Positions 28,268 to 36,915 of a stretch of 64,000 nucleotides of DNA are shown here, in pieces. A program made the position numbers and the translations under genes. A model generated the notes under the pieces. It was not told the DNA's origin and did no database searches. It worked only from the letters and a program-made list of their open reading frames with translations. The stretch comes from Paracoccaceae bacterium (lineage in GTDB: Bacteria > Pseudomonadota > Alphaproteobacteria > Rhodobacterales > Rhodobacteraceae), in contig JAQWSE010000013.1 of assembly GCA_029243395.1 (NCBI GenBank), positions 248,001 through 312,000 of the forward strand. Reading direction: 5' to 3'. Each line of letters begins with the position of its first letter. Within the stretch, counting starts at the first letter, position 1.

Positions 28268-29392
28268 TCAATTTTTTCTTTGCGAAGTCATTTTAAATTT
28301 AAGTAATACTTTTTCAATTTTGAGAAAAGCTATAAATAATGTGTTTAAAGGGTCTAGATTTGTTTGATCTGTGTTCTTTAAATCAAGAAGTAATGAGGAA
28401 TAAATCCAGGCAAAAGGGAAATATGATGCATCATATTTTTTATAAAATTGTATGATCTCTTTCTCCTCTATTAGTTGCCAAAGGTGATTTTTTCCAGCTA
28501 ATGCAGTGGAAATCCTAGTTAAAGCTAAAAGCAGTGCTTCACCAATAAAGACAGGGTATTCTTTCGCAAGTCCTGAGTTATTTTTTTGACTAAGCAAAGA
28601 CCATATTTTTTTTCGATCCATCTCATTTTCAAAATTTATTATGCCTAGTATCTCCTTAAACATGTTGAGACCATCATTCAGGAACATATCAATAGCTTTA
28701 CTTATTGAACCATTTGTTAAGCAGAAAAGCTGATTTCTATCAACCTGTTGGTGATCAAATATTTTTAGCTGAGATAATATTTCTGTAAATTCATCTTGTT
28801 CAAGAAAAGAACAACTCAATAACCTGCACCTAGACAATATTGTTGGTATAACCTTCTCCTTGTTTTTGCAAATCAAGAAAAACATTCCTCCTTCTGGCGG
28901 TTCTTCAAGGATTTTTAACAACGCATTGGCAGCCGAATTGCTCAAGTCGTCAACTGGATCAATTATTACAATCCTCCATAGATTGTCAGGGTTTGATAAA
29001 GAAAAAAAATGATTAATTTTTCGAACTTCATCAACTGAAATATCTTGAGAGAATTTTTTTCTGGTTTTATCGAATTGCTTTCTACACAAAAAGATACTGG
29101 GTTCCGATAGTGCCTCTATTCTCTGTGTAATGAGGGTTTTATGATTTGGGTCACCTGGCTTAGGGGAAGTGCTATTATTTAATAGTATCTTTGTAAGCTC
29201 CCAAGCTAAAGTAGCTTTACCAATGCCTTTGGGTCCATGCAGTAACCATGCATGGTGGAGTTTGCCAGATTGATAACTGTTAATAAACATTTCTCTTGCG
29301 TGGACATGACCTATTAGTTTGACTGTCTTTCGCGGATGGGGTGCAGATGAGTTTTTATCTGACTCGAAGTTTTCTAGACCATTTTTTTCCAT
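28268..29392 (-). CDS. holB: DNA polymerase III subunit delta'
   Basis: 374 residues. The P-loop-like HGPKGIGKATLAWEL near residues 53-67, the sensor region NALLKILEEPPEGGMFFLICK and the ILSRCRLLSCSF arginine-finger motif identify the clamp-loader delta' subunit. It forms part of the clamp loader that places the beta clamp on primed DNA. tmk lies immediately upstream (four bases), the standard bacterial tmk-holB pairing. Confidence 0.93.
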   Translation of the reverse strand: MEKNGLENFESDKNSSAPHPRKTVKLIGHVHAREMFINSYQSGKLHHAWLLHGPKGIGKATLAWELTKILLNNSTSPKPGDPNHKTLITQRIEALSEPSIFLCRKQFDKTRKKFSQDISVDEVRKINHFFSLSNPDNLWRIVIIDPVDDLSNSAANALLKILEEPPEGGMFFLICKNKEKVIPTILSRCRLLSCSFLEQDEFTEILSQLKIFDHQQVDRNQLFCLTNGSISKAIDMFLNDGLNMFKEILGIINFENEMDRKKIWSLLSQKNNSGLAKEYPVFIGEALLLALTRISTALAGKNHLWQLIEEKEIIQFYKKYDASYFPFAWIYSSLLLDLKNTDQTNLDPLNTLFIAFLKIEKVLLKFKMTSQRKN

Positions 29393-29396
29393 ATTA

Positions 29397-30023
29397 TCAA
29401 GGTTGCAACCGTAGATTATTAGATACAGTCTTCCATAGCAGTTGGTGCGTCTCCTCTATTCCACCATTTCCATCAACTATATGACATCGATCGATGTTCT
29501 TAGCTAAAGCTTCATATCTCAACTTAGCTTCCTCCTGGAATTTTAACCCAAGCATTTCAAATCTGGTTTCGTTTGATGTTCGTTTTAGCCCTCTATTAAG
29601 GGACTTTTGGGGATTTGCATTTATGATTAAGGTCAAGTCAGGTTCTATGCCAATAGCTAGTTCACTTAGTTTTTCTATTAAATCAATTAGAGCCACGTTT
29701 TTTCTACCTTGGTAAACTAATGTGCTGTCTGTGAATCTATCACATATTACAATCGTTCCAGAATTTAGAGATGGTAAGATACATTTTTCCAAATGATGTC
29801 TGCGAGCCGCAAAGAATAAAAGAGTTTCTGTTACTTGAGACCATCGATCTGTATCTCCTTGCACTAGTAAATCTCTGATGTTTTCAGCACCTTTTACCCC
29901 TCCAGGTTCTCTGGTTAGGAGTACTTTTTTACCTAAATTTTTCAGTTTTTTTTCTAAAAGAATCGCTTGGGTGGTTTTCCCTGAACCATCAATGCCTTCC
30001 AATGTAATAAAATAGCCTGACAA
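29397..30023 (-). CDS. tmk: Thymidylate kinase
   Basis: 208 residues, the usual length. Motifs: P-loop EGIDGSGKTTQ (residues 9-19), LTREPGG and the DRFTDSTLVYQG nucleotide segment. The LID region sequence (RGLKR) is of the bacterial type. It phosphorylates dTMP to dTDP for DNA synthesis. It is placed between dac and holB, all on the minus strand with very short gaps. Confidence 0.96.
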   Translation of the reverse strand: MSGYFITLEGIDGSGKTTQAILLEKKLKNLGKKVLLTREPGGVKGAENIRDLLVQGDTDRWSQVTETLLFFAARRHHLEKCILPSLNSGTIVICDRFTDSTLVYQGRKNVALIDLIEKLSELAIGIEPDLTLIINANPQKSLNRGLKRTSNETRFEMLGLKFQEEAKLRYEALAKNIDRCHIVDGNGGIEETHQLLWKTVSNNLRLQP

Positions 30024-30038
30024 GTAATTAACCTAATA

Positions 30039-31268
30039 TCAATTGTTTAAATTATTTAAATTGGCAAAATTGAATACCCTTAATATAGTAGCTTTAGCAG
30101 TTTCTTGAATTTTTTTAATGAAACTACCCTGTTTCACATCAGAAGCACTTATAAGTGGGTATTCAATAATTCGATCTTTGCCTCCTGGAATGAAACTGGG
30201 TGCAGTTATCTTTAAGATCCCCACTTGGTCGCCAGCTTTGATAGGTGCTTTTATTGGTATTTTAATCCTTGATTCTGCTCGCACTTTGTTCTTTTTCCCA
30301 TATGGAACTAGTATTGTGATTTCTTTAGGAGTAATTACATCCACATTATTTTTATCTCCTATCCAGATGGGGGCACTACTAACCAAATGATTTTCCGAGA
30401 ACAGATTAGTAATTGAAAAATCTCTAAATGCCCATTGGATAATCTTTTCACTTTCTAACTTTCTTTCTTGTTTAGTCTTCAATCCAGTTAATATAAAACT
30501 GATACGTCTGTTCCCAAGTTTGGTTGACCCAACTAATCCATATCCAGCTTCTTCGGTGTGACCAGTCTTAAGGCCATCTGCCCCTATATTAAGTTTTAGC
30601 AGAGGGTTTCTATTTTCTTGCTTGATTCCATTCCAAGTATATTCCAATTCTTGAAAATATTTGTAGTATGTCGGGTATTCATTACGAATATGAATAGAGA
30701 GCTTTAATAAATCTCTAACACTCATCAGATGTCCCAGTGCGGGCCACCCGGTCGAATTAATAAAATGTGAATTTGTTAACCCCAAATCTTTAGCTTTGAG
30801 GTTCATTCTGGAAACAAAACTATCCTCGGTTCCATTTAATCCTTCGGCCAACGCTATACAAGCATCATTGCCTGAAGCCACAGCAATCCCACGAATTAAA
30901 TCTTCCACACTAACTAATTGGTTTTCTTCTACAAACATTCTTGATCCACCTTTTTGGGATGCCTTCTTAGAAATACGGAATGTAGTTGCAAGGTTGATGC
31001 GGCCTTCATCCAGTGCTTCAAAGGCTAATAATAAAGTCATTAATTTTGACATTGATGCGGGTGGACGTGGCTTGTCTGCTTCTTTCTCGAAAAGAACGGA
31101 TTCAGTAATTTCATCAAAAACTATTGCGGACTTTGCCAGAGTATCAAAACCATAAGCAGCGTTTGTTAAGCCCTCAAATGCTAATATCCACAATAAAATA
31201 TTAAAAGTTTTCCATTTCTTAGTAATGGATGGAGCAGCATTAGAAGTTTTTGGTCGTTTTCTGAACAT
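30039..31268 (-). CDS. D-alanyl-D-alanine carboxypeptidase (PBP5/6 family)
   Basis: 409 residues. A hydrophobic segment (residues 22-38) after a basic cytoplasmic stretch acts as signal or anchor. Penicillin-binding motifs are complete: S72-M-S-K75 (SxxK), S132-G-N134 (SxN) and K234-T-G236. A C-terminal PBP5-type beta domain follows from about residue 290. The enzyme removes the terminal D-Ala of peptidoglycan pentapeptides in the periplasm. It heads the tmk-holB-tatD-MBL cluster. Confidence 0.93.
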   Translation of the reverse strand: MFRKRPKTSNAAPSITKKWKTFNILLWILAFEGLTNAAYGFDTLAKSAIVFDEITESVLFEKEADKPRPPASMSKLMTLLLAFEALDEGRINLATTFRISKKASQKGGSRMFVEENQLVSVEDLIRGIAVASGNDACIALAEGLNGTEDSFVSRMNLKAKDLGLTNSHFINSTGWPALGHLMSVRDLLKLSIHIRNEYPTYYKYFQELEYTWNGIKQENRNPLLKLNIGADGLKTGHTEEAGYGLVGSTKLGNRRISFILTGLKTKQERKLESEKIIQWAFRDFSITNLFSENHLVSSAPIWIGDKNNVDVITPKEITILVPYGKKNKVRAESRIKIPIKAPIKAGDQVGILKITAPSFIPGGKDRIIEYPLISASDVKQGSFIKKIQETAKATILRVFNFANLNNLNN

Positions 31269-31379
31269 AAAGTCTCAATCAATTTGCCGTTAGAGGATAT
31301 AACTTATAGAATATTAGGAAAATTGATGGAAATAAAGAAAGAAATCATTGGTTGCAGATGATATTACAGGACTCTTTAT

Positions 31380-31919
31380 TTAATGACTAATTAATTTTGG
31401 TGTAACGAAATTTTCCAATTGGCCACAATTGTTTTTGACTTCAATCCATTTGGCGCATTTCAACCGTATATGTGCAGTTCCACATGTTGGAAATTTTTTT
31501 TTCATATCTGCATAAATCTCATCATGGTCGTCTGAAATAATTATGTTTAAGCAAATCTCATGTATAGCTGGATTATGACCGATGATTATAATATTTTCCA
31601 ATTGATCATCAATACTCCTTATATAAGCTAGTAATTTCTTGGCATCAAATGTATATAATTTTGCATCAATATTGCCTGTATAACAACTATGAACATGAGA
31701 TTTAATTATTGTGTAAGTCTGAGAAGCTCTTAGGGCGCTTGACGAAAAAATTTTGTCAACAGCACTATATTTTGAACTGAGATATGACCCAATTATATTC
31801 GCTGCCTGATTTCCTCTGCTGCTTAAAGGCCTCTGGTGATCATCTCCAGAGAAATTTTTTCTTTTATATGGAGACCAGGACGATTTCGCGTGCCGGATTA
31901 AAATTAGATTCTTTGTCAT
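31380..31919 (-). CDS. SixA-like histidine phosphatase
   Basis: 179 residues when started at ATG 31919, directly before the conserved NLILIRHAKSSW. The frame is open 28 codons further to 32003, but that extension has no family resemblance. The RHG-type catalytic motif is LIRHAKS, followed by RPLSSRGNQAA, FSSSALRASQT and VIGHNPAIHE, the full SixA/histidine phosphatase set. It may dephosphorylate protein phospho-histidine, but the substrate is unknown. Confidence 0.85.
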   Translation of the reverse strand: MTKNLILIRHAKSSWSPYKRKNFSGDDHQRPLSSRGNQAANIIGSYLSSKYSAVDKIFSSSALRASQTYTIIKSHVHSCYTGNIDAKLYTFDAKKLLAYIRSIDDQLENIIIIGHNPAIHEICLNIIISDDHDEIYADMKKKFPTCGTAHIRLKCAKWIEVKNNCGQLENFVTPKLISH

Positions 31920-32132
31920 TTCAAGTTTTTGAACAATTTTTATTTTCCATAAAAAAACAATTGTGTAGCTTGCTTTAGATACTGATGTATACAGATCCTG
32001 CACTTATTCTTGTTTCTGATGAAAGTAAAAACTTCAAGTTTTTTTTTATTAGATGCATATTCCTTAGAGAGGAAACTTATTTAAAGGTTTTTCTGTTAAG
32101 AGATGTTTGCTAATCTTTTCTGAGATTTCATA

Positions 32133-32924
32133 TTGGTGAAGGCTGAAGTGGAAGCATTTAACTCTGATAAAACTATAATTCATTATATGGACAGGGGGCC
32201 TAAAAATGGAAATGTAATCGTCTTTGCAAATTCGTTAGGCACTGACTACCGTCTTTGGGACAAAATTATTCATAAATTACCTGCCACTGCAAGAATAATA
32301 ACATATGATAAAAGAGGACACGGTCTTTCTCAAGAGCCCGAAACAGATATTTCTTTAGAGGATTTGGCAATAGATATATCAAATTTGGCGGATAATTTAA
32401 GTTTGAGGAATGTGACATTTGTAGGTATCTCAATAGGAGGCATGATAGCACAAGTTTTAGCATCAATGAGGCCGGACATTGTTTCAAAGCTGGTACTATG
32501 CGACACTGCAGTTAAAATAGGTACTAAAGAGCTTTGGGATCAGAGGATAGATTTAGTGAATGAAGTGGGTCTTGCTGGCATTTCAACGTCTATTTTAGAG
32601 CGATGGTTTTCTAAGCAATATATGCTTCAAAACTTTGATGAGATGGAACTTTTTCGTAGAATGTTACAAAACACTTCTACATCAGGATATATTGAGTGCT
32701 GCAAGGCAATTAGCGAGACTGATTTAACCTCTTTTACTTCTAATCTAATACAACCTACACTAGTCATTGGGGGAAGCGATGATATTTCCACGCCCCCCAA
32801 GTTAGTAGAGGAGACAGCTAGAATGATTAACTTAAGTGAATTCAGGATAATCAAAAACTCCGGCCACTTGCCATGTGTTGATAATCCTGAGGTTTTTGTC
32901 AGTTTGCTCAACAAATTCTTATGA
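32133..32924 (+). CDS. pcaD: 3-oxoadipate enol-lactonase
   Basis: 263 residues, alpha/beta hydrolase fold. The start is TTG 32133 or GTG 32136; no ATG lies upstream of the fold's first strand. The nucleophile is Ser100 in VGISIGGM, the oxyanion region is FANSLGTDYRLW, and the C-terminal His lies in NSGHLPCVDNP. The enzyme opens 3-oxoadipate enol-lactone to 3-oxoadipate. It is the first gene of the operon pcaD-pcaC-pcaH-pcaG-BKACE-pcaB. Confidence 0.9.
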   Translation: MVKAEVEAFNSDKTIIHYMDRGPKNGNVIVFANSLGTDYRLWDKIIHKLPATARIITYDKRGHGLSQEPETDISLEDLAIDISNLADNLSLRNVTFVGISIGGMIAQVLASMRPDIVSKLVLCDTAVKIGTKELWDQRIDLVNEVGLAGISTSILERWFSKQYMLQNFDEMELFRRMLQNTSTSGYIECCKAISETDLTSFTSNLIQPTLVIGGSDDISTPPKLVEETARMINLSEFRIIKNSGHLPCVDNPEVFVSLLNKFL

Positions 32925-32945
32925 AAAGTAATCACTGGAGAAAAA

Positions 32946-33317
32946 ATGAATTCCAAAATTAAACTTGGTATGAAAACTAGGAAATCAGTTCTAGGAAAAG
33001 ATCATTTAGACAAAGTTAGCAAAAATGTAACCGATTTAGATAAACCTTTCCAAGAATTCATTACTGAATATGCTTGGGGAAATGTTTGGTCTAATCCCAA
33101 ATTGTCAAAAAGAGAAAGGTCAATGCTAACATTAGTGATTTTAGCATCACAGGGTAGCTATGAGGAATTTAAGTTACATGTAAAGGCCTGTAAAAACACA
33201 GAAACCTCTCCGGAGGACATGATGGAAGCAATGATGCATGTTGCAATATATGCAGGGTTGCCCAAAGCTAACTCGGCAATAAAGTTGATCAAAGAAGAAA
33301 TCAAATTTTGGAATTAA
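32946..33317 (+). CDS. pcaC: 4-carboxymuconolactone decarboxylase
   Basis: 123 residues, typical PcaC length. Family sequence features include FITEYAWGNVWSNPKLSKRERS and HVAIYAGLPKANSAI. It decarboxylates 4-carboxymuconolactone to 3-oxoadipate enol-lactone. An ACTGGAG sequence lies just before ATG 32946. It follows pcaD by 21 bases and precedes pcaH by three. It is a separate gene, not fused to pcaD as in some bacteria. Confidence 0.93.
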   Translation: MNSKIKLGMKTRKSVLGKDHLDKVSKNVTDLDKPFQEFITEYAWGNVWSNPKLSKRERSMLTLVILASQGSYEEFKLHVKACKNTETSPEDMMEAMMHVAIYAGLPKANSAIKLIKEEIKFWN

Positions 33318-33320
33318 GAC

Positions 33321-34064
33321 ATGGATAAATCAGATCTGAGATGTCAAGGACCGCTTTATCCTCGTGACAAAACTCTACACCCAAAAGCTCTCACTCCTGA
33401 TTATAAATCTTCATTGCTTAGGTCTCCAAAGATGACACTAATACCTATGAGCAATACTTTGAGTGAGATCACCGGACCTGTCTTCGATCCCAATATTTTG
33501 GGAGAATTTGATAGTGATTTGACAAAAAATTATTGTTCTGGAAAGCAAATTGGGATTGGTGAGCAAATAATTGTGCATGGTAAAGTTTTTGATGAGAATA
33601 GCAGAACCATTCCAAATGTTTTGATCGAGGTGTGGCAGGCTAATGCAAGTGGGAGATATAGACATTTTAGTGATAGTTACAAAGCACCATTGGATCCTTA
33701 TTTTGGCGGATGTGGACGTTGTGTGACAGATCAAAATGGATGTTATTCTTTTAGAACAATTCGACCAGGTGCTTATCCTTGGCCCAATGGTGGAAATAAT
33801 TGGCGACCATCCCATATACATTTTTCCATTTTTGGAACTAGTTTTGCTCAACGCCTCATTACACAAATGTATTTTGAAGGTGATCCTTTGATCAAACTTT
33901 GTCCAATAGCAAACACAATTGAGGATCCAGCAAGTTTGAAGACTCTTGTGGCTCAACTGGACATGAAAAAAACTATTCATATGGATGCAAGAGCTTATCA
34001 ATTTAACATAATCTTAAGAGGACGATTTTCCACAATATTTGAAAACAAGATGGATGGAAATTAA
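33321..34064 (+). CDS. pcaH: Protocatechuate 3,4-dioxygenase beta subunit
   Basis: 247 residues. All four Fe(III) ligands of intradiol dioxygenases are seen with the correct spacing: Tyr113 (GRYRH), Tyr152 (PGAYPW), His165 and His167 (WRPSHIHFS). The FGGCGRC segment is also typical of PcaH. With PcaG it cleaves protocatechuate between the hydroxyls to 3-carboxy-cis,cis-muconate. The stop overlaps the pcaG start (TAATG at 34062-34066), so the subunits are translationally coupled. Confidence 0.95.
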   Translation: MDKSDLRCQGPLYPRDKTLHPKALTPDYKSSLLRSPKMTLIPMSNTLSEITGPVFDPNILGEFDSDLTKNYCSGKQIGIGEQIIVHGKVFDENSRTIPNVLIEVWQANASGRYRHFSDSYKAPLDPYFGGCGRCVTDQNGCYSFRTIRPGAYPWPNGGNNWRPSHIHFSIFGTSFAQRLITQMYFEGDPLIKLCPIANTIEDPASLKTLVAQLDMKKTIHMDARAYQFNIILRGRFSTIFENKMDGN

Positions 34065-34678
34065 TGCATAAGTTACAGAGACTTAAAGAAATCCCAAGTC
34101 AGACCGCAGGCCCATTTCTACATATTGGTTGCATCCCAAGTCAAATTGGTTTGAATACTTTGGGGGGCATAGACCTAGGCAGTGTTTTATTATCAAAAAA
34201 AACCAAGGGAAAAAGGATAACTCTAACTGGGAAAGTATTTGATGGAAAAAATATACCAATAAGAGATGGTATGGTGGAAATTTGGCAAGCTGATGCCAAT
34301 GGACTATATCGAACTTCCGAAACAAAATTAGATGGGTCAGATCTAAACTTTAGTGGTTGGGGGAGGTCTCACTGTGATTTTGAGAGTGGTTCATGGACAT
34401 TTAAAACTATAAAACCAGGTCCAGTAATGATGAAAAATGGAAAGTGGATGGCGCCACATATTTCTTTTTGGTTTGTTGCTCGTGGCATTAATCTAGGGCT
34501 CAATACGCGCATGTATTTTAGTGATGAACATTCTTTAAATGAAAAAGATCCATTACTACAAGAACTTAAGGGCACAAAAAGAATCAGAACGCTAATGGCT
34601 AGGAAAATAGCGGAAAACTCTTATGAATTTAATATCTATCTTCAAGGAAAAAACGAAACAATATTTTTTGAAATTTGA
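34064..34678 (+). CDS. pcaG: Protocatechuate 3,4-dioxygenase alpha subunit
   Basis: 204 residues. The N-terminal SQTAGPFLHIG and the middle DGMVEIWQADANGLYR are PcaG hallmarks. The iron ligands are largely absent, as expected for the alpha subunit, which shapes the active site at the interface. RGINLGLNTRMYFSDE is the conserved C-terminal segment. The start overlaps the pcaH stop by one base. Confidence 0.94.
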   Translation: MHKLQRLKEIPSQTAGPFLHIGCIPSQIGLNTLGGIDLGSVLLSKKTKGKRITLTGKVFDGKNIPIRDGMVEIWQADANGLYRTSETKLDGSDLNFSGWGRSHCDFESGSWTFKTIKPGPVMMKNGKWMAPHISFWFVARGINLGLNTRMYFSDEHSLNEKDPLLQELKGTKRIRTLMARKIAENSYEFNIYLQGKNETIFFEI

Positions 34679-34687
34679 AATGGAAGA

Positions 34688-35533
34688 ATGCTTTTAATGA
34701 AAAAAACGCCATGTATTATATGTGTCGCGATCACAGGTTCAGTTCCGAGAAAGGAAAATAACCAAAACGTTCCTATTACTATAAGCGAACAAGTAGAAAG
34801 CACACAGGAAGCTTTTGAGGCAGGAGCAAGCATAGTTCATTGCCACGTAAGAAATGAGGATCAAAGCGTGAGTTCTGATCCGAACCGTTTTGAACAATTG
34901 AAATTTGGTATTAAAAAATATTGTCCTGGGATGGTCATTCAGTTCTCTACAGGAGGACGCTCAGGTAAGGGTAAAGAAAGGGGGGGAATGCTGTCTATAC
35001 GCCCTGATATGGCCTCTTTGACAGTTGGATCAAATAATTTTCCTTCACGCGTATATGAAAATTCGCCAGAATTGATTGACTGGCTTTCATCAGAAATGTT
35101 GAAATATGGGATTAAGCCCGAAATTGAAGCTTTTGATTTATCCCATATCTTCCAAGCAGCCAAAATGTATCATGATGGAAGACTAAAGGGTAACCCGTAT
35201 ATTCAGTTTGTAATGGGGGTAAAAAATGCGATGCCCGTCGATAGAGACGTTTTTGAATTTTACATTAAAACAGTGAATCGAATCTTACCTGGTGCAAATT
35301 GGTGTGGAGCAGGCATTGGAAAATATCAGAGAACTATGAATGAGTGGTGTATAGAACTTGGGGGTCATACCCGAACTGGGATGGAAGACAACATTAGGTT
35401 AGACAAAGAACATCTGGCTCCGTCCAATGCAGCACTGGTGAACTTGACCAGAGAGATTTGTTCAAAGTATGCTCGACCTGTTGCCACTTGGAAACAAACT
35501 AGAGAAATTCTCGGAATTCCATTAATAATTTGA
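34688..35533 (+). CDS. BKACE-family beta-keto acid cleavage enzyme
   Basis: 281 residues (M4 at 34697 is an alternative start). The zinc ligands of this family are visible: His51 and His53 in VHCHVR, and Glu233 in RTGMEDN. Known family members condense a beta-keto acid with acetyl-CoA to give acetoacetate and a new acyl-CoA; 3-oxoadipate is one characterised substrate class. Its place between pcaG and pcaB, with no pcaIJ or pcaF in the window, suggests conversion of 3-oxoadipate to succinyl-CoA and acetoacetate. The gap to pcaG is nine bases and to pcaB 13 bases. The specific substrate is inferred from context. Confidence 0.85.
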   Translation: MLLMKKTPCIICVAITGSVPRKENNQNVPITISEQVESTQEAFEAGASIVHCHVRNEDQSVSSDPNRFEQLKFGIKKYCPGMVIQFSTGGRSGKGKERGGMLSIRPDMASLTVGSNNFPSRVYENSPELIDWLSSEMLKYGIKPEIEAFDLSHIFQAAKMYHDGRLKGNPYIQFVMGVKNAMPVDRDVFEFYIKTVNRILPGANWCGAGIGKYQRTMNEWCIELGGHTRTGMEDNIRLDKEHLAPSNAALVNLTREICSKYARPVATWKQTREILGIPLII

Positions 35534-35546
35534 TAGCATCCAAACT

Positions 35547-36878
35547 ATGAGCAATATGTTTGATAATATTTTCTTAGGCGGGGTATATTCTGATCCAGAA
35601 GTAACCAGTATTCTCTCTAATGAGACTTGTTTAATGGCAATAATCCAATTCGAAACAAGTCTTGCTAAAGTTGAAGGGAACATAGGTGTAATTCCAAAAA
35701 CAAGTGCTCGATCTATCCAAAGAGCCTTGAAGCGCATTAAGAGCACTGACATTGCTTCCACATATGTAACAGAAGATGGGATAATTATCCCTCAATTGAT
35801 TGGTGACATTAAAAAGAAATTCTTGTCAGAGGAAGACTCTGATTATCTGCATTGGGGGGTGACTTCACAGGATGCAATTGACACGGCTAGATGCATACAA
35901 TTGAAGGATTTTTTATGGGTAATTGAATCACGCTTAAAATCTGTTTTGCAGTTAGGTGCCGAAAAAGCTTTAGCTTATAAATATTTACCAATTGCATCAC
36001 GAACTCGTGGTCAGATGGCTTCTATAACTAGCTTAGGAGCTAAATTAGCAGCTAATTTTTTTCCAATTTTAAATCAAAGAATAAGACTGTCAAAACTAAA
36101 ACCAAATATTCTGCAACTGAGTTTAGGAGGATCGTCCGGTACTTCAAACTGTTTTGGGGGAAAATATGAGATTTTGGTAAAGGAGTTGGCAAAAGATTTA
36201 AATTTAACAGTACCGATAATTTCTTGGCATAATAACAGGGAAACTTTTGTAGAACTAGCCTCTATTTTAACAATTATAACCTCATGTTTTGGAAAGTTTG
36301 GTGCCGATATTTTTTGGATGCACCAAAGTGAGTTGCAGGAAATTGAGTTAAATAGTGTAGGAAGATCATCTGTAATGCTCCACAAGAAAAACCCAATCTT
36401 ACCAGAAGCATTAATGGCTTTGGCTGATATAAACAACGCACTGATCAGTTCTATGAACTCAACTATGGTTCATAGGAATGAACGAGATGGTGTAGCATGG
36501 ACAAAAGAAATCATTGTCTTGAAGCAAATTATGTATTGCACCGGCATTGCCAGTAAAATAGGGCTGAATTTATTAAAGATAGCGAATCCAAGACGAGACA
36601 ATATCGACAGAAACTTGGAGAGAAGTAACGGATTAATTTTTGCTGAAACTGCAGTTAATTACCTTTCTAATTTTTATAATAAGAGAGATGCTAAGCGCAT
36701 TGTCTCAGAAGGTATCAAGAATGTTGAAACTAGTAACTCTACACTTTTAGTTGAGCTTGAAAAAATCACTGAAAATAGGGTAGACTTTAGTGAGGTTTTT
36801 GACTCAATGAAAAATCTCGGTCAAGCTCCAGAAATAGTTGGAGTTTTTTGTGACCAAGTTAATCACCAGAATTTTTAA
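35547..36878 (+). CDS. pcaB: 3-carboxy-cis,cis-muconate cycloisomerase
   Basis: 443 residues of the fumarase/aspartase superfamily, at the PcaB length. The HWGVTSQDAIDTA region near residues 102-114 and the flexible signature loop at residue 272 onward (GRSSVMLHKKNP) are present. The usual loop is GSSxMPxKxNP; here Leu replaces Pro and Arg replaces the first Ser region. It lactonises 3-carboxymuconate to 4-carboxymuconolactone. It is the last gene of the pca operon and converges on pobA, 37 bases away. Confidence 0.9.
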   Translation: MSNMFDNIFLGGVYSDPEVTSILSNETCLMAIIQFETSLAKVEGNIGVIPKTSARSIQRALKRIKSTDIASTYVTEDGIIIPQLIGDIKKKFLSEEDSDYLHWGVTSQDAIDTARCIQLKDFLWVIESRLKSVLQLGAEKALAYKYLPIASRTRGQMASITSLGAKLAANFFPILNQRIRLSKLKPNILQLSLGGSSGTSNCFGGKYEILVKELAKDLNLTVPIISWHNNRETFVELASILTIITSCFGKFGADIFWMHQSELQEIELNSVGRSSVMLHKKNPILPEALMALADINNALISSMNSTMVHRNERDGVAWTKEIIVLKQIMYCTGIASKIGLNLLKIANPRRDNIDRNLERSNGLIFAETAVNYLSNFYNKRDAKRIVSEGIKNVETSNSTLLVELEKITENRVDFSEVFDSMKNLGQAPEIVGVFCDQVNHQNF

Positions 36879-36915
36879 TTAGGATAAAACTTAAGTCAAT
36901 TGAAATTTAAAGTAT

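Noticed and set aside
31920-32003. Upstream extension of the SixA-like phosphatase
   Set aside because: The extra 28 residues lack family features; ATG 31919 precedes the conserved NLILIRHAKSS strand.
32020-32050. A-rich/T-rich hairpin AAAACTT..AAGTTTT with long T run
   Set aside because: It resembles a terminator but consists almost only of A and T and follows no plus-strand gene; chance in AT-rich DNA is likely.
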